Assembly (NCBI GenBank): GCA_012934845.2
Contig: WNNJ02002411.1
Coordinates: 1 to 64,000 of the forward strand
Reading direction: 5' to 3'
Source: Pomphorhynchus laevis
Taxonomy: Eukaryota; Acanthocephala; Palaeacanthocephala; Echinorhynchida; Pomphorhynchidae
Length of the DNA stretch: 64,000 nucleotides
Shown here: in pieces, positions 18,960-29,604 of the stretch
How positions within the stretch are numbered: the first letter of the stretch is position 1
Layout of the letters: each line of letters opens with the position of its first letter
Made by a program: the position numbers and the translations under genes
Notes under the pieces: model-generated
Database searches by the model: none
Seen by the model: the letters and a program-made list of their open reading frames with translations, nothing else
Told to the model about the DNA's origin: nothing

Positions 18960-20215
18960 TGTTGTCAGCCCGTGAATTGTGAACTGAGGTGACTAGATCA
19001 GGTAAATACGTCGACGTTATCTTCTTAGATTTTCCATAGGCATTCGATCGAGTTCCGCACTCGTCTAATTAATTTGTTATCTCAGTATGATGTTCCTTGT
19101 ACCATCTGCAATTGGGTTCAAGAATTCCTTAGCTGACGTTTCTACATAGTTAGAGTAGGGAGCCACATTTCCAGTACAAGATATGTAAATTGTAGATTCC
19201 CTCAGGGTACTGTATTGGGTCCTCTTCTTTTTATCACATTACTAAATGACTTATTATTACGTATCCAAAATCCATGCTTAGCCTTTGCTGATGATATAAA
19301 ACTATGGTGCACTAGAGATAATAAACTGGATTTTAAACTGTTGCAGAACGACCTTGACCGCATTTATGAATGGAGTGAAGCAACGCATATGAAGTTAAAT
19401 ATAAGTATTTGCGTATGTATTAGGTTATGTAGCGTTCGAATCAATCATAGTTAGCACATTGGAGGACATATACTTGCTATTGTGTTGGAACAAAAAGATT
19501 TTGGTGGTATAATACACGAGACACTAAAACCACGTTCGAATACTGACTTTGCTCGCAGTAAGGCAATTCAAGCCTTGTATTGCGTCAAAAATTGCTTCTC
19601 GAGAATTAATATTTGTCTTCAAACTCATTAATTGTTCTTTGGTTCGTCCACATCTTGAGTATTGCATTCAAGCTGTTTTTCCATGTACTAAAAAATAAAT
19701 TGCCGATCTTGAATCAGTGTTTCGTCGCGGGTCTCGAATTTTTTTTATAATTTGCATTCGTATGAGGACAGGTTATCCTCGCTAGGTTTATCTTCAATAA
19801 GACAAAGACTACTGTATCTTGATCTCTTGGCAATGTGGGCAGTTGTCAAATCCTTTGAAGAATAGTCCACAAATGTTATAAAGTTTAGAACTACAAATTG
19901 TCGTGGACATCGCCTAACCCTCTATAAATTTCTCCCTGGTAAAAATCCTCGAATAATGAGACACTCCCATCGTGTAATCAACATTTGGAATGCACTACCT
20001 GAGGAAATTGCTTGTGCCTCCAGCTATTCACATTTTAAACTTCAAGTGAGGAAGTGGATTCATACAGCTCGAACCATCAATCAGTGTTGAACTATTCATT
20101 CGGGTGATTACATTCTACACTTCATTTGTTTGTTTTTATATTTTTTAATATCAACAGTGAACAGACTGAATAGTTATTTGCGGCTTTGTCTTGTACTCAA
20201 TAATAATAAATATAA
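18960..20215 (+). mobile_element. CR1-like LINE, RT to 3' tail, decayed
   Basis: Plus-strand reading: SGKYVDVIFLDFP and AFDRVPHS (motif A, one stop), CKL then PSGYCIGSS (remnant of SGVPQGSVLGP in shifted frame), MGPLLFITLLNDL, CLAFADDIKLW (motif C intact, 19215-19454), EQKDFGGIIHETLKPR, RQRLLYLDLLAMWAV and GHRLTLYKFLPGKN with HRVINIWNALPEEIACASSY as the C-terminus, stop near 20087. The tail GTGAACAGACTGAATAG with GGCTTTGTCTTGTA is shared with 11.87-11.92 kb (minus), and ends in AATAATAAATA. 5'-truncated. Confidence 0.7.
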
Positions 20216-20330
20216 AATTTATAATTAAAATTTAAAATAAAAATCAATTTTTATGAATTGACTGATAAATAATATACGATGTATTATAATAAGGAATAGA
20301 GGTCATTAGGAGGAACTATAATAAAACCAA
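20195..20330 (-). mobile_element. PLE 3'-end fragment
   Basis: Contains AAAATTTAAAATAAAAATCAAT, TATGAATTGACTGATAAATA and AGGTCATTAGGAGGAACT, the minus-strand form of the PLE 3' end. It breaks off after the AGGAGGAACT block. It sits directly on the tail of the CR1-like element ending at 20215. Confidence 0.65.
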
Positions 20331-20554
20331 TTAAATTTTAATAATTTAAAATAAACTTATATAATCCAAATGTATAAAACTAGAAATAAATTTTACTGTT
20401 TTATTTAAGCAGCACATTAAAGACAGTAATACGGAATATAAAAGTTATATCGACTCGTCATTTTAAGCGTTAATATAGCTTAGATTTTACTATCTAAAAT
20501 ATAAGTCCATTGAGATCAATGAATTATTAATATTGAATCTTCTTTTTTCTTTAG

Positions 20555-21648
20555 CGTCTTTCCCGTTTAGGGACGGGGTCCGCTGCTTTTGAGAGTTTTC
20601 TCCACTTGGCTCTATCGGAGGCGTCTTTAGTTTCCAGTCCAACACTTATCAAATCATGACGTATGACGTCCATCCATCGTAGTTTCGGCCTTACTATCGG
20701 ACACTTTCCATCCATTGTCACGGCGATGGACTTATTTGATGGTTGGTGTTTGATGCGCGGATAACGTGGCCGTATCATTGTAGTCGCCTTTCTCTAAGTT
20801 TATTATTGGCACTACGCCAAACTGGTTCCTTATTTATTCGTTCCGGACATGATCCTTTAGGGTTTTTCCTGCTTTTCGTCGGAGCATATTTATCTCTATT
20901 GCGTCAACTTTGCGTTCTTCATATTTTCATATCGGCTAACATTCAGCACCGTAGAGGACCACGGTCGTATTACAGTTTTGTAAATTTTCGACTTCAGTCG
21001 GTCTTTTATCTTTGGATCGCAGAGAATACCTGTAACTGACCTCCACTTCATCCGGGCTGCATTTACTCGAGAAGATACCTCTGCGTGTAGGTTACCATCT
21101 GCCGCTATGGTAGAGCCAAGGTATTTAAACGCAGTTGTTCGGTCCAGTGTGTGCCTTCCAAACTGTAGTGGCTAATCATCATTCATATTTGTGGTCAGGT
21201 ATTCAGTTTTACGCGCGTTCAGGCGTGGTCTGAACTGCTTGAATTGATTTCCCCAGCTGTTTATTTGTTGTTGGAGATCATCTTTATCTACGGACGCAAG
21301 CATGACGTCATCAGCATATAGAATCGTCCACGGAAACTGTCTGTTTAGATTGTTGGATACGGCATCCATAACGAGGATGAATAGCAACGGAGACAGCGCA
21401 GACCATTGACGAACTCCAACGGTGGTAGGGAAGTCATCCGTATATCACACTGTCGTACATACCTGGCTTGTTGATCCTTTGTATATTAGCTTGACCCATT
21501 CAACAATATCTTTAGGGACTAAGTGGAATCTTAAAGCGTACCAAATAACTTCATGCGGGATCCGATCGAACGCATTTTCAAGATCAAGGAACGCACAGTA
21601 TAAAACTTTCAGTTTTTCTTGATGTTTTTCAAGAAGGCGAATTATTAA
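20555..21648 (-). mobile_element. RTE-like LINE, RT and C-terminal part
   Basis: Minus-strand reading from 21648: EKHQEKLKVLYCAFLDLENA, FDRIPHEVIWYALR (motif A), VRQWSALSPLLFILVMDAVS (motif B region, HQGS decayed to RQWS), WTILYADDVMLAS (motif C intact), RLNARKTEYLTT, FKYLGSTIAADGNLHAEVSS, RVNAARMKWRSVTG, KIKDRLKSKIYKTVIRP, then a shifted segment and finally RPKLRWMDVIRHDLISVGLE with WRKLSKAADPVPKRERR and stop near 20555. This LYADDVML...KTEYL...YLGS...LKWRS...GRPK-RW-D pattern is typical of RTE-group elements reported in nematodes and other invertebrates. 5'-truncated, several frame breaks. Confidence 0.7.
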
Positions 21649-21649
21649 T

Positions 21650-22150
21650 ATCGAATGCTATCCAATATCCGGTAAACAGTAGAGTATAAACAACATCAAA
21701 CCTCACGAATCACAATTCAGTTGTGTAATATACTTGAATTTATAACGCTTGTTTTTAAAGATTGTCAATGTTTGATTTATTTGGCTGACATCGTTAAAAT
21801 CAATATAATGACGTTTGCTGAAGTTTAGATAACATATGATATTGATTGTTCAATAACTTCGATATCTAACTTGGTAATTATATTCATCGATCACAAAGAA
21901 CGTTTCGGATATTAATTAATTTTGTACATTCACGTCTCTATCTTACATATTCAGTTGTTCTTGGCATCGTCAGCAAACTTTCTTATCTGTTTTCTAATGT
22001 TTATGGAACGGGTAGCTATGCACGAATTGTTTTTCAAAATTAACTTGGATAATTATATCACACTGTCAATAATAAGGTGGTCAATAATCTGAAATAACCA
22101 TACACTCGCTTCCTCTTGGTTTGTACTATATAGTATGCAAGGGCTTTGAT
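21650..22150. other. No gene recognised
   Basis: AT-rich sequence between the RTE-like fragment and the LINE-A copy. The right end may include LINE-A 5' leader, but no shared 5' boundary (ACAAGCAACA) is seen here. Confidence 0.35.
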
Positions 22151-22170
22151 GTTGATGAAAAACTAAACTA

Positions 22171-23449
22171 ATGTATATTGCAATGCCTTCCAACGTATAT
22201 CAATATTCAAATGAATTATTTCAGCATTTTACAAAACGTCAAATGAGTAAATTTAGCATTTCGGAGCGTTCAAAGAACTCAATGAAAACTAATTTTCTTG
22301 CCAATGCAATAAACGAGGTAAGTGGAGATTTAGGTTCTCTTGAATATATTCCGGAGGGTGAACTTCCCCCGGTACCAAAATTATCCAACCTGGTGATTAT
22401 CAGACTTTTGGTGCCTCTGGAAAGGCAGAACATGTTCAATGTTTTTATAAGAGGCTTTGCTCATCGATTTAAAAAAAAGGATATTGTTCAATGCGATTAA
22501 ATATTATGAATCTGAGATTAAAATCTCATTCTGCACTCCTGATCTCGCAATGTCGTACGTAGACTACTTTAAAAAAGAGCATTCGGAACAAGGCATAATT
22601 GCTTCCAAACCAATCCTGGCAACAATAAAGATAAATAATATGCCCACATACATTTCAGAAGAAGATATATCAGCCCTAGAAACTGATTACAAAATCTCTA
22701 ACGTGCGCTTTATAAAAGAGATTAAAGGCTTCCCCATTCCCGTTGCGTTCTGCAATGCCCCGGTTGATGAAGCTCTAAAACTATCGATTTCAACATGCAA
22801 TCCTTTTATGGGGTATAATTTGAGATTTTCAATAATCGAAACCGACTCACTAACGTACCCTCACTGCAACAATTGTCATCAGTGGGGGCATTGGTCCACT
22901 GGATGTTCTTTACCACATAAGTGCGGCGTGTGTGGTACAACTGCTATACATCCTGAGAAGTGCGAAAGTAAGCCATTTTGCGCAAACTGCGGTGGTGAGC
23001 ACCCCGCATGGTCAAAAAAATGTAAAATCTTTAAGGCGTATCAAAAGAGACACAGGGGTGTAACAGCAAAACCGACTAGCTTCGTGGAAGCTGTATCGTC
23101 TAACAAGAATGACGACAGGATGCCGGACACAGAAATTCTTAAACTTATTGAAATGTAGCATCAGGCATCAATGATTCAACTTGAAAAATTGGTCCAAAAA
23201 TTGGTGGGTCAATTAGCGGAATCCTTCCGTTCTCCTCCTTCTGGGAAGACCAACAATATTAAGAAGCCACCAAAATCTAAGAAACGAAACGGGTCAGCGC
23301 TAAGCATAGCCGCTCTGAAGCTTGCTCGGAAGGATTCGATTTGGGCTATGGCTAACGAGGGAAATGAAGATATCGCCCGTGGGCAAGCGACTCCATTTGT
23401 CGTGACGGGAAGCGGTAAAGGCGACTTTTCCGCCTCTAGTTGCGACTAG
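22171..23449 (+). pseudogene. LINE-A Gag (ORF1) with CCHC zinc knuckles
   Basis: Two overlapping frames (22171-22500, then 22457-23158) and a third after a stop (23171-23449). Content in order: EGELPPVPKLSNLVIIRLLV with LERQNMFNVFIR (conserved N-terminal domain), NAIKYYESEIKISFCTPDLA, INNMPTYISEEDISALETDY, CNPFMGYNLRFSIIETDSLT, then the knuckles YPHCNNCHQWGHWSTGC, CGVCGTTAIHPEKC and CANCGGEHPAWSKKC. Downstream is a helical MIQLEKLVQKLVGQLA and a conserved basic stretch. One frameshift near 22460 and one stop at 23156. Zinc-knuckle Gags bind the element RNA. Confidence 0.8.
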
Positions 23450-23483
23450 GTGGAGGGCGTCCCACTTCGGTAACACTTACGCA

Positions 23484-24848
23484 ATGGGAAGTTATCAAGG
23501 ACCTTTTTCACTGAATATCCTTCAGTGGAATTCGGGAGGTGCTTCCGCCCTTAGCCTTCTATCTGGTAGAGATGCCGATGTTATAGTCCTTCAGGAGACG
23601 CGGTCTAACCGTCTCCCCAGGATATTACTCGATTTATCCCTATGCACATATACACCCACTTTACTCCTTACATAACCCCTCCTCACTCCTCTTCATCACA
23701 AGGTCTTTTAACCCTAGTAAAAAGCTCCTTAAGATCATCCCTCCTATTAAACTACTCTTGTCCAGCCCTATCTTGTTTAGCTATATCACTTTGTAAGAAC
23801 GGTAAGCGTATAAGCATAGCCAATGTCTATATTCGGCCAGGAGAAATTCACAAAAACCGTGACCTCCTGGATCAAATATTGGGGAGCGGTTATGACATGT
23901 TACTTGGTGACTTCAACGACAGAACTGGTCGTTGGATTAATGCAGCACTCCGCAGAGCAAGGATCGACTATCTTATTCATAAACCACCTTCCCCGACCTT
24001 TCATTGCTCTACAACAAATTCTCTCCTCGACATATTACTGCTACATAAGATGTGGTTGTTGAAACCCATTTGCACCGAGCAGTCGCGTCAACAACAGACC
24101 ACCTCTCATGACCTAATTCGCTAGCGGCTAGAGGACGATACGTTGCTTAGAAGAAGGTTTCACTTTGATCCTATTAGAGTGGCCTTCTTTCAGGCAGCTA
24201 TCCAACTCTTCCCCAGAATTGGAATTGAGAGTTTGACCGAATTTAATTCCTACCTCATCGCAAGCTACCGTGATCCTTTCGACTACCTACAAAGGTCGAA
24301 TATACAATCCTACTCCAACAAAGCTCAAGGTCCTAGCTAAAATGTTGCACCTTCCCAATCTCTCTGTTTCCGCCAGACATATCCTCTCGAATGAATATTG
24401 GAGCTCTAGATATAGGCTCCAGCTGAGCAGGGATAGGGCAAGCATTGCTCACCAAAACCCTTCTCAGGCTTCCTTCTGGAAGATATTCAAGAAGGAGAAA
24501 TTTGTTTGCTGGAAGGATAGAGCCTTGGTTTGGATTGGTAGCATAGGCCTTGACAAAGTTTTAGAGGAGTCACTTTCCTTACACAATTATGGAGCCACTC
24601 ATTCTCCCCAACCAATCCCGCCTTGGTGTGACTTCAGGAGTAGGGACTTGTCTGTTACAGATATCCTTAACTCCTGGGGACCACTCCCGGGCACCTCCAA
24701 ATCCCACGCGCCACTCACCACTCGTGTCTGTCAGCTTTTGACATACAGTCAGAGAAAGGAGGTCGCCATCACAATGCTATTAGCCTCCCCGTCTGACATA
24801 GCGGAAATCAACATCAGCCGTCGAGTTTTTTACCTAAAAAGAGATTAA
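23484..24848 (+). pseudogene. LINE-A ORF2 endonuclease and EN-RT linker
   Basis: ATG at 23484 (MGSYQGPFSLNILQWNSGGA). Blocks: VIVLQETRS (catalytic E), NVYIRPGEIHKNRD, LLGDFNDRTGRW in a shifted frame, TTSHDLIR (catalytic H block) ending with a stop at 24122. A second part (24143-24848) holds RRFHFDPIRVAFFQAAIQLF, the KVLAKMLHLPNLSVSARH linker and SLSLHNYGATHSPQPIPPWC. At least three frameshifts. Confidence 0.75.
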
Positions 24849-25937
24849 TCACTTGTCCTAAAGATCTGCGGCCCATCTCGATTCAAAACGCCCTCATATC
24901 CATCTACGAGAAAGCGCTTGCGCGTAGAATCCGCGTTCATTTATGTAGGCGTAATTTGATCCCACCGAGTTTTTATGGGTTTGTCAAAGGGCGCTCGGTC
25001 CATTCAGCAATTGGTGAAGTGCATCAGTTTTGTCAGGATAATAGTCATCAGCTTGCTGTGGCTGTTTTTCTTGATTTTTCAGCTGCATTTGACCGGATCT
25101 CCATTCCCTTCGTTATCTCCTCTCTCAGGTCCCTTGGGTTGCCTGCGAGAATTGTTAACAGGGTGGAGATATTGTTGTACACCAAGCGGTTCTACTATGA
25201 AGACGACCTTGATGCGCGTCAGTTCTACCCTATTACAGGTGTACCTCAAGGATCCCCACTTTCTCCTATCTTATATCTTGCTGCATCCATTGTATTATTC
25301 AAGAATTTTAAACGTGATCAACATCTAGTGGTATATGCTGATGATACCACAGCCTTGTTCTCTGGACGCAGGTGCAAAGATGTAATCTCTGACATCAGCC
25401 GTTTCTTTTTAAGATTAAAAGATCAGTTGCCCCCATCCAATCTTATTTTAAACTCCTCTAAATCACAGGTGGTTGTCTTTAATGGCGTTCCTGCCACCAA
25501 AAAGAAACTTAAGAGACTAGCACTCTCTACACTCCTCCATTTTGCAGCATCAACCACTCCCCATCTTCACGAGTCGAGTAAAATATCTGGGGTTCACCGT
25601 TACGGTGAATTGGTCGGCGAAAGCTGACCTGGATAGAATTAAACGTATCCTGAAGAAAGCTAGGTGGGCTCTGAAACGGGCCCAGCATCTGTCATTGAAT
25701 GGGATAACCCAAGTGCGCCTCTGGGGTACTTGGGCTATCTCGGGATTAGTCTTCTTCTCACGAGGACGTCCCCCAGAACAAAGACTAAGGTTTCTCAAGC
25801 TCCTCATCTCGAGATTACCAACCATAGTCCGCCTTGACTGGACTCTTAGGTGTGTGAGAGACCCCGAATGGTTCAGTCAGAGGGCGGCGCGCTGGTGTGG
25901 CCGAGGGGCTCAGATCCCTCTGGACCTGAGGCCGTGA
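24840..25937 (+). pseudogene. LINE-A ORF2 reverse transcriptase
   Basis: Begins CPKDLRPISIQNALISIYEK (25-kb region, shifted frame), then PSFYGFVKGRSVHSAIGEVH, motif A AVAVFLDFSAAFDRISIPFV, motif B ITGVPQGSPLSPILYLAASI, motif C LVVYADDTTALFSGRRCKDV (25627 end of one frame), then VKYLGFTVTVNWSAKADLDR and the C-terminal RLWGTWAISGLVFFSRGRPP with SRLPTIVRLDW. Catalytic residues are intact; a frameshift near 25545 joins the last two parts. Stop at 25935. Confidence 0.8.
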
Positions 25938-26040
25938 ATATAAGTTGAAGATTCCAAAATACACGTCGTGAACAGTTTCTATTTTAAGTTGTCTTTTGCA
26001 TGTTTTTGTTTCTTAAGTTTTTATCAGTTATATAGTTATT

Positions 26041-26046
26041 AATAAA
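26041..26046 (+). terminator. LINE-A polyadenylation signal
   Basis: AATAAA about 105 bp after the ORF2 stop, followed within ~10 bp by the end of family homology. The minus-strand copy ending near 38.77 kb has an equivalent AATAAAATC at 38756-38747. Confidence 0.45.
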
Positions 26047-26059
26047 ACCCTTACTTACT

Positions 26060-26184
26060 TTACTGAATTCACCCAGTACGACAATCGTTCTCTGCATGTT
26101 CAGTCGATGCATTTTGAGCATCAATGTCACCAACTTGTTTGGTACATCAAACAGACGGAGCGCATCGTTAACAAATATCGACAT
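26060..26184 (-). pseudogene. Short LINE RT fragment
   Basis: Minus-strand reading SIFVNDALRLFDVPNKLVTL followed by QRTIVVLGEFSK resembles the segment between motifs A and B in some insect LINE-like RTs (ALREFGVP-KLV-LI---------V---GE-S). Only ~40 residues are recognisable. It abuts the 3' end of the LINE-A copy. Weak call. Confidence 0.3.
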
Positions 26185-26189
26185 ATTGA

Positions 26190-26750
26190 TGTTGATTTAT
26201 TAAAGTAAAACAAATACAAAAAAGGATTGACAGAGATAAGCATAGTTCTGCGAAACTCAAGTGTCACTAGATAAAAAGACAAATAGATATATGATATAGT
26301 ATGATTAAGTGACTCCATTCTGCCGCATAAGCTCATCACAAAAAAAAGAAAAAATAATCCTGCCAAATCTTCTCGCATATGTTGTAAGGTTTGGTCACAC
26401 AAGAGGGAACATCCACGTCACTTAAAAAGGACAACACATCAGCAGTATCGATAGTTTTACAACGGTAGATAGTAGATAGTGAATTTCATGTAGTAAGATA
26501 TAATTGGGGATTTATTTTTGAGCGAAATACTGGGTTCCAAACTAAATTTTTGAGAAACGAAGTAGTCATCTCTATTGCTAATATTAACCCTTCTTTTTTC
26601 CAATTCCAACTTTTAATTAACTTTTATAATGTTAATAAAAAGATGAAACGCTTCTTAGGTGGACGGTTCCGTGCGAAGAAAACTAAACAGAAAGTCTTCG
26701 CAATATTTATCACTTCGTCTGAATACGCTATGTAATCCCTAGCCATAGAA
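26190..26750. other. No feature recognised
   Basis: AT-rich; two ORFs of 91 (minus) and 61 codons (plus) show no motif and are not supported. Confidence 0.35.
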
Positions 26751-26751
26751 G

Positions 26752-27809
26752 CTAAAAACAAATCCCTCTTAAAGAGCTTCCTGGCTGATCCCAAGTATTC
26801 ATAGGAGAAAGATTAGCCAAGAAACTAGTACCAAAAATCTTAAGTGTATTAACCTTATTGCCAATCAATCGATACTTATCAATCGCTTTTGTTCTTTTTA
26901 CCCTGAACAGAAGGTATTTGCATTTTGTCATGTTTAAGACTAATACAACGGCAGTAGCTCTATTTACAACAGTGTTAATGGTGTTATCTATACGTAAGTT
27001 TAACCTGCCAACATTTGTATTTCGTAGAAAAACAAATAGATATGTCATTTGCAAAACCCGAAATTCTAATATCCTTACTCTCCAGACATTCAGTAAGGTG
27101 TAATGAATGACGATCCTTGTGGTACTCCCTGATTGAAGAAAGTAGGGCAGTTAACTTGTCTATTGTAATAATTAACCTTTCAATTAGGGTTTGCTGGTCT
27201 CTGAATATTTGTTCTAACTCTTTAATTTTACTGTCTTGAATGTTCGACGGATCCAAATTATTATAGTTTATGGTTGCATTCGCAAATGAAAGAGCTGAAC
27301 TAGAACTCTTGATTACCACCGTCCCTGTGTTCGAGTAGTGTTTTAGTTCTGCATTACTCTGGATTGAAGCGATGCATACTATGAAAGCTGAACACCTATG
27401 ATCGTTTGCCTTATGCAACCCTCCACAATTTCCAAATTTCCTAGTGACTTTTGAGAAACAGCTTATTGAGATATGTTCCTTGGCACAGTGTACACACAGC
27501 TTTCTTATCACACATTGAATATAAATGCTCCCAGTGTTTGCAGTTAAAGCATATTGGGTAGGTCCATCCTGAATATTCATCATTGAAGAATATAAATTTC
27601 AAATACTGCCCGCCTAATCCAGGTATCGCCTGCTTGAATAGCTGTAGCTTTTGATCTTCGCCCTTTATTACCACTGAAAAGTATCCAAAACCTTTATCTT
27701 CACTTCTCCTAACTAATTCACAGCAAAACTCATAACACGGGGTTTTAACTTCCACTACACTAACATAATCTAAAATACTCGTTGTCAAACCATATATTTT
27801 AGGTGACAC
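26752..27809 (-). mobile_element. LINE-D remnant: gag fused to RT by internal deletion
   Basis: Minus-strand order: Gag with zinc knuckles (27809-27441: ICFNCKHWEHLYSMC, then CTLCQGTYLN), a further knuckle (27583 frame: FGNCGGLHKANDHRC), a helical segment KIKELEQIFRDQQTLIERLI, then about 27150 a direct jump to RT motif B (NQGVPQGSS in one frame), motif C remnant GFANDISICF, and an RT thumb segment (27054-26752: LVLNMTKCKYLLFRVKR). Endonuclease and the RT N-terminus are deleted. It differs from LINE-A Gag. Confidence 0.65.
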
Positions 27810-27869
27810 ATCTAAAACCGAGCAAATCTCTTTTTCAAAAAATGGTTTATATAATCATCTTTAATCCTT

Positions 27870-28512
27870 GCTTCGTAAAATGCTATAAGATAGTCGTTCC
27901 TGGCTCTGCGTAGTGCTGCCCTTATCCAACGACCAGCTCTGTCGTTGAAGTAACCGAGTAACATGTCGTAGCCGCTGTCACAATTCGGTCCGGGAGGTCA
28001 CGATACTTGTGAATCTTCCCCTGCCGCATGTAGACATTGGCTATGCTGATGCGTTTACCGTTCTTAACTAGTGATATAACTAAACAAGAAAAGGCTGGAC
28101 ACTTGTAGTTTAATTAGAGGGAAGACCTTAAGGAGTTTTTAACTATGGTTATAAGACCTTGAGAAAACGAGGGGTGTGGAGGGGTTATATACGGAGTAAA
28201 GTGGGTGATTATATGTTTAGGGATAAATCGAGTTATGTCCTGGGGGAGACGGATAGACCGCGTCTCCTGAGTGACTATAACATCTGTATCTCTACTATAT
28301 AGAAGCCTAATGGCGGAAGCACCTCCTGAATTCCACTAAAGAATATTCAGTGTAAAAGCTCTTGGTTACTTGACATTGCGTCAGTGTAATCGGAATTGGA
28401 CGCCTTTCATCTAGTCGGATCCAGAGGTGGGAATGTTGCCCTTTCCGCTTCCAGCCTCAACAGGTGAAGTCATTTCCCCACAGGCATTATCTTCATTTAA
28501 AAATAATACAAA
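27870..28512 (-). mobile_element. LINE-A fragment: end of gag and start of ORF2 endonuclease
   Basis: Minus strand: EAGSGKGNIPTSGSD (Gag C-terminus), a short gap, then NILWWNSGGASAIRLLYSRD, TDVIVTQETRSIRLPQDITR (catalytic E), NVYMRQGKIH and LLGYFNDRAGRW (GDFND decayed to GYFND). It breaks off at about 27870. It probably continues the Gag fragment at 30.24-30.99 kb, from which it is separated by the LINE-C copy. Confidence 0.7.
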
Positions 28513-28576
28513 TTTATTTAATGTGGCAAATGCGTACAAGCTGCACGCTTACAAGTCCACAAACAAAAATGTTTGT

Positions 28577-29500
28577 GGACTTGTTCGAAGCCGAGGCGTC
28601 GAAGTAGGATCCGCATAATTTTGGATTTATCAGGATTTAGAGAAAGGCGAAGGGAAGAAAGATTATTGGAAATTGAGACAGGACATTTGGAAGCAGAAAC
28701 ACTAAGATCGTGAATACGATAAACAGGTGCATGATCATAGATGAGAATGTCATCAGCATATTGCATAACATGGAAGTTAAATTTATGAGAAATCGAAGAC
28801 AAATCACCGAGAAGAAGAGAGAAAAGCATAGGGCCTAATACGGAGCCTTGCGGAACACCGGACGAAATGGACGAAGGATGGAAGAGAGAAGAGTTAGAAT
28901 AGACCCGAAATGTACGGTTTGATAGATATGAAGAAAACCATGATACAGTGGGTAAAGAGAAGCCATAATCATGACGAAGGCGATTGAGAAGAATCGAGTG
29001 ATCGACGATGTCAAAAGCAGATGATAGATCAAGAGAAACGATGGCACTACATAATTTATGATCGCTCGAGATGAGTAAGTCGTTATAAACTTTAAGACAG
29101 TCAGTTTCAGTAGAGTGATTAGAGCAAAAAAAGGCTTGAAAGGGAGGAAATAAGTTGGAAGAAAAGAGATATGCATTAACTTGCTTTAGAACGATACGCT
29201 CAAGGAGTTTAGAGAGGGTTGGGATAAGTGAAATAGGACGGTACGAAGATGGTAGTGAGGAGTCGAGAGATTGCTTTTTGATGAGAGGACGAACAGTTGC
29301 GCATTTCTAGATGGAAGGAAATGTACAGCTACGGATGGACGAGTTGAACAATGCACAGCTACGGTGGGACTTGGGTCAGAAAGAGAGGTTTTATTAGGTA
29401 ATGACAGTAGAACAGAAGAAACTTCATCAGACGAAACGGGAAGAAGGTAGAATAGTTTTGGGAGGGAAGTATTTAAAGATAAGAGTGGGTACAAGGGGGT
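28577..29500 (-). pseudogene. LINE-C reverse transcriptase
   Basis: RT blocks on the minus strand with frame shifts: LFYLLPVSSDEVSSVLLSLP, SSYRPISLIPTLSKLLERIV, motif A AIVSLDLSSAFDIVDHSILL, motif B SSGVPQGSVLGPMLFSLLLG, motif C VMQYADDILIYDHAPVYRIH, then LNPDKSKIMRILLRRLGFE. All catalytic Asp residues are present. The reading then hits the deletion joint and the 3' tail. L2/CR1-group by PQGSVLGP and YADDI-IY. Confidence 0.8.
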
Positions 29501-29604
29501 TATGGGTAGTAGGGAAAGTAAATTAGATAGCTTAGTTTGTAGATAAGAAAAAAATTCATCAGGATTTATATTACAAGGGGTAGATGATCGTGAAAGAATT
29601 GAGT

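Larger units (their letters stand above)
22160..26055 (+). mobile_element. LINE-A copy, gag to 3' end
   Basis: About 3.9 kb with Gag (22171-23449), ORF2 endonuclease (23484-24124 and continuing) and RT (to 25937) followed by a 3' UTR with AATAAA at 26041-26046. Gag and ORF2 are frameshifted at several points. The family is best placed near the Jockey/I group: CCHC Gag, APE endonuclease starting ILQWNSGG, RT with FLDFSAAFDRI and VVYADDTTAL, no RNase H. Confidence 0.85.
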
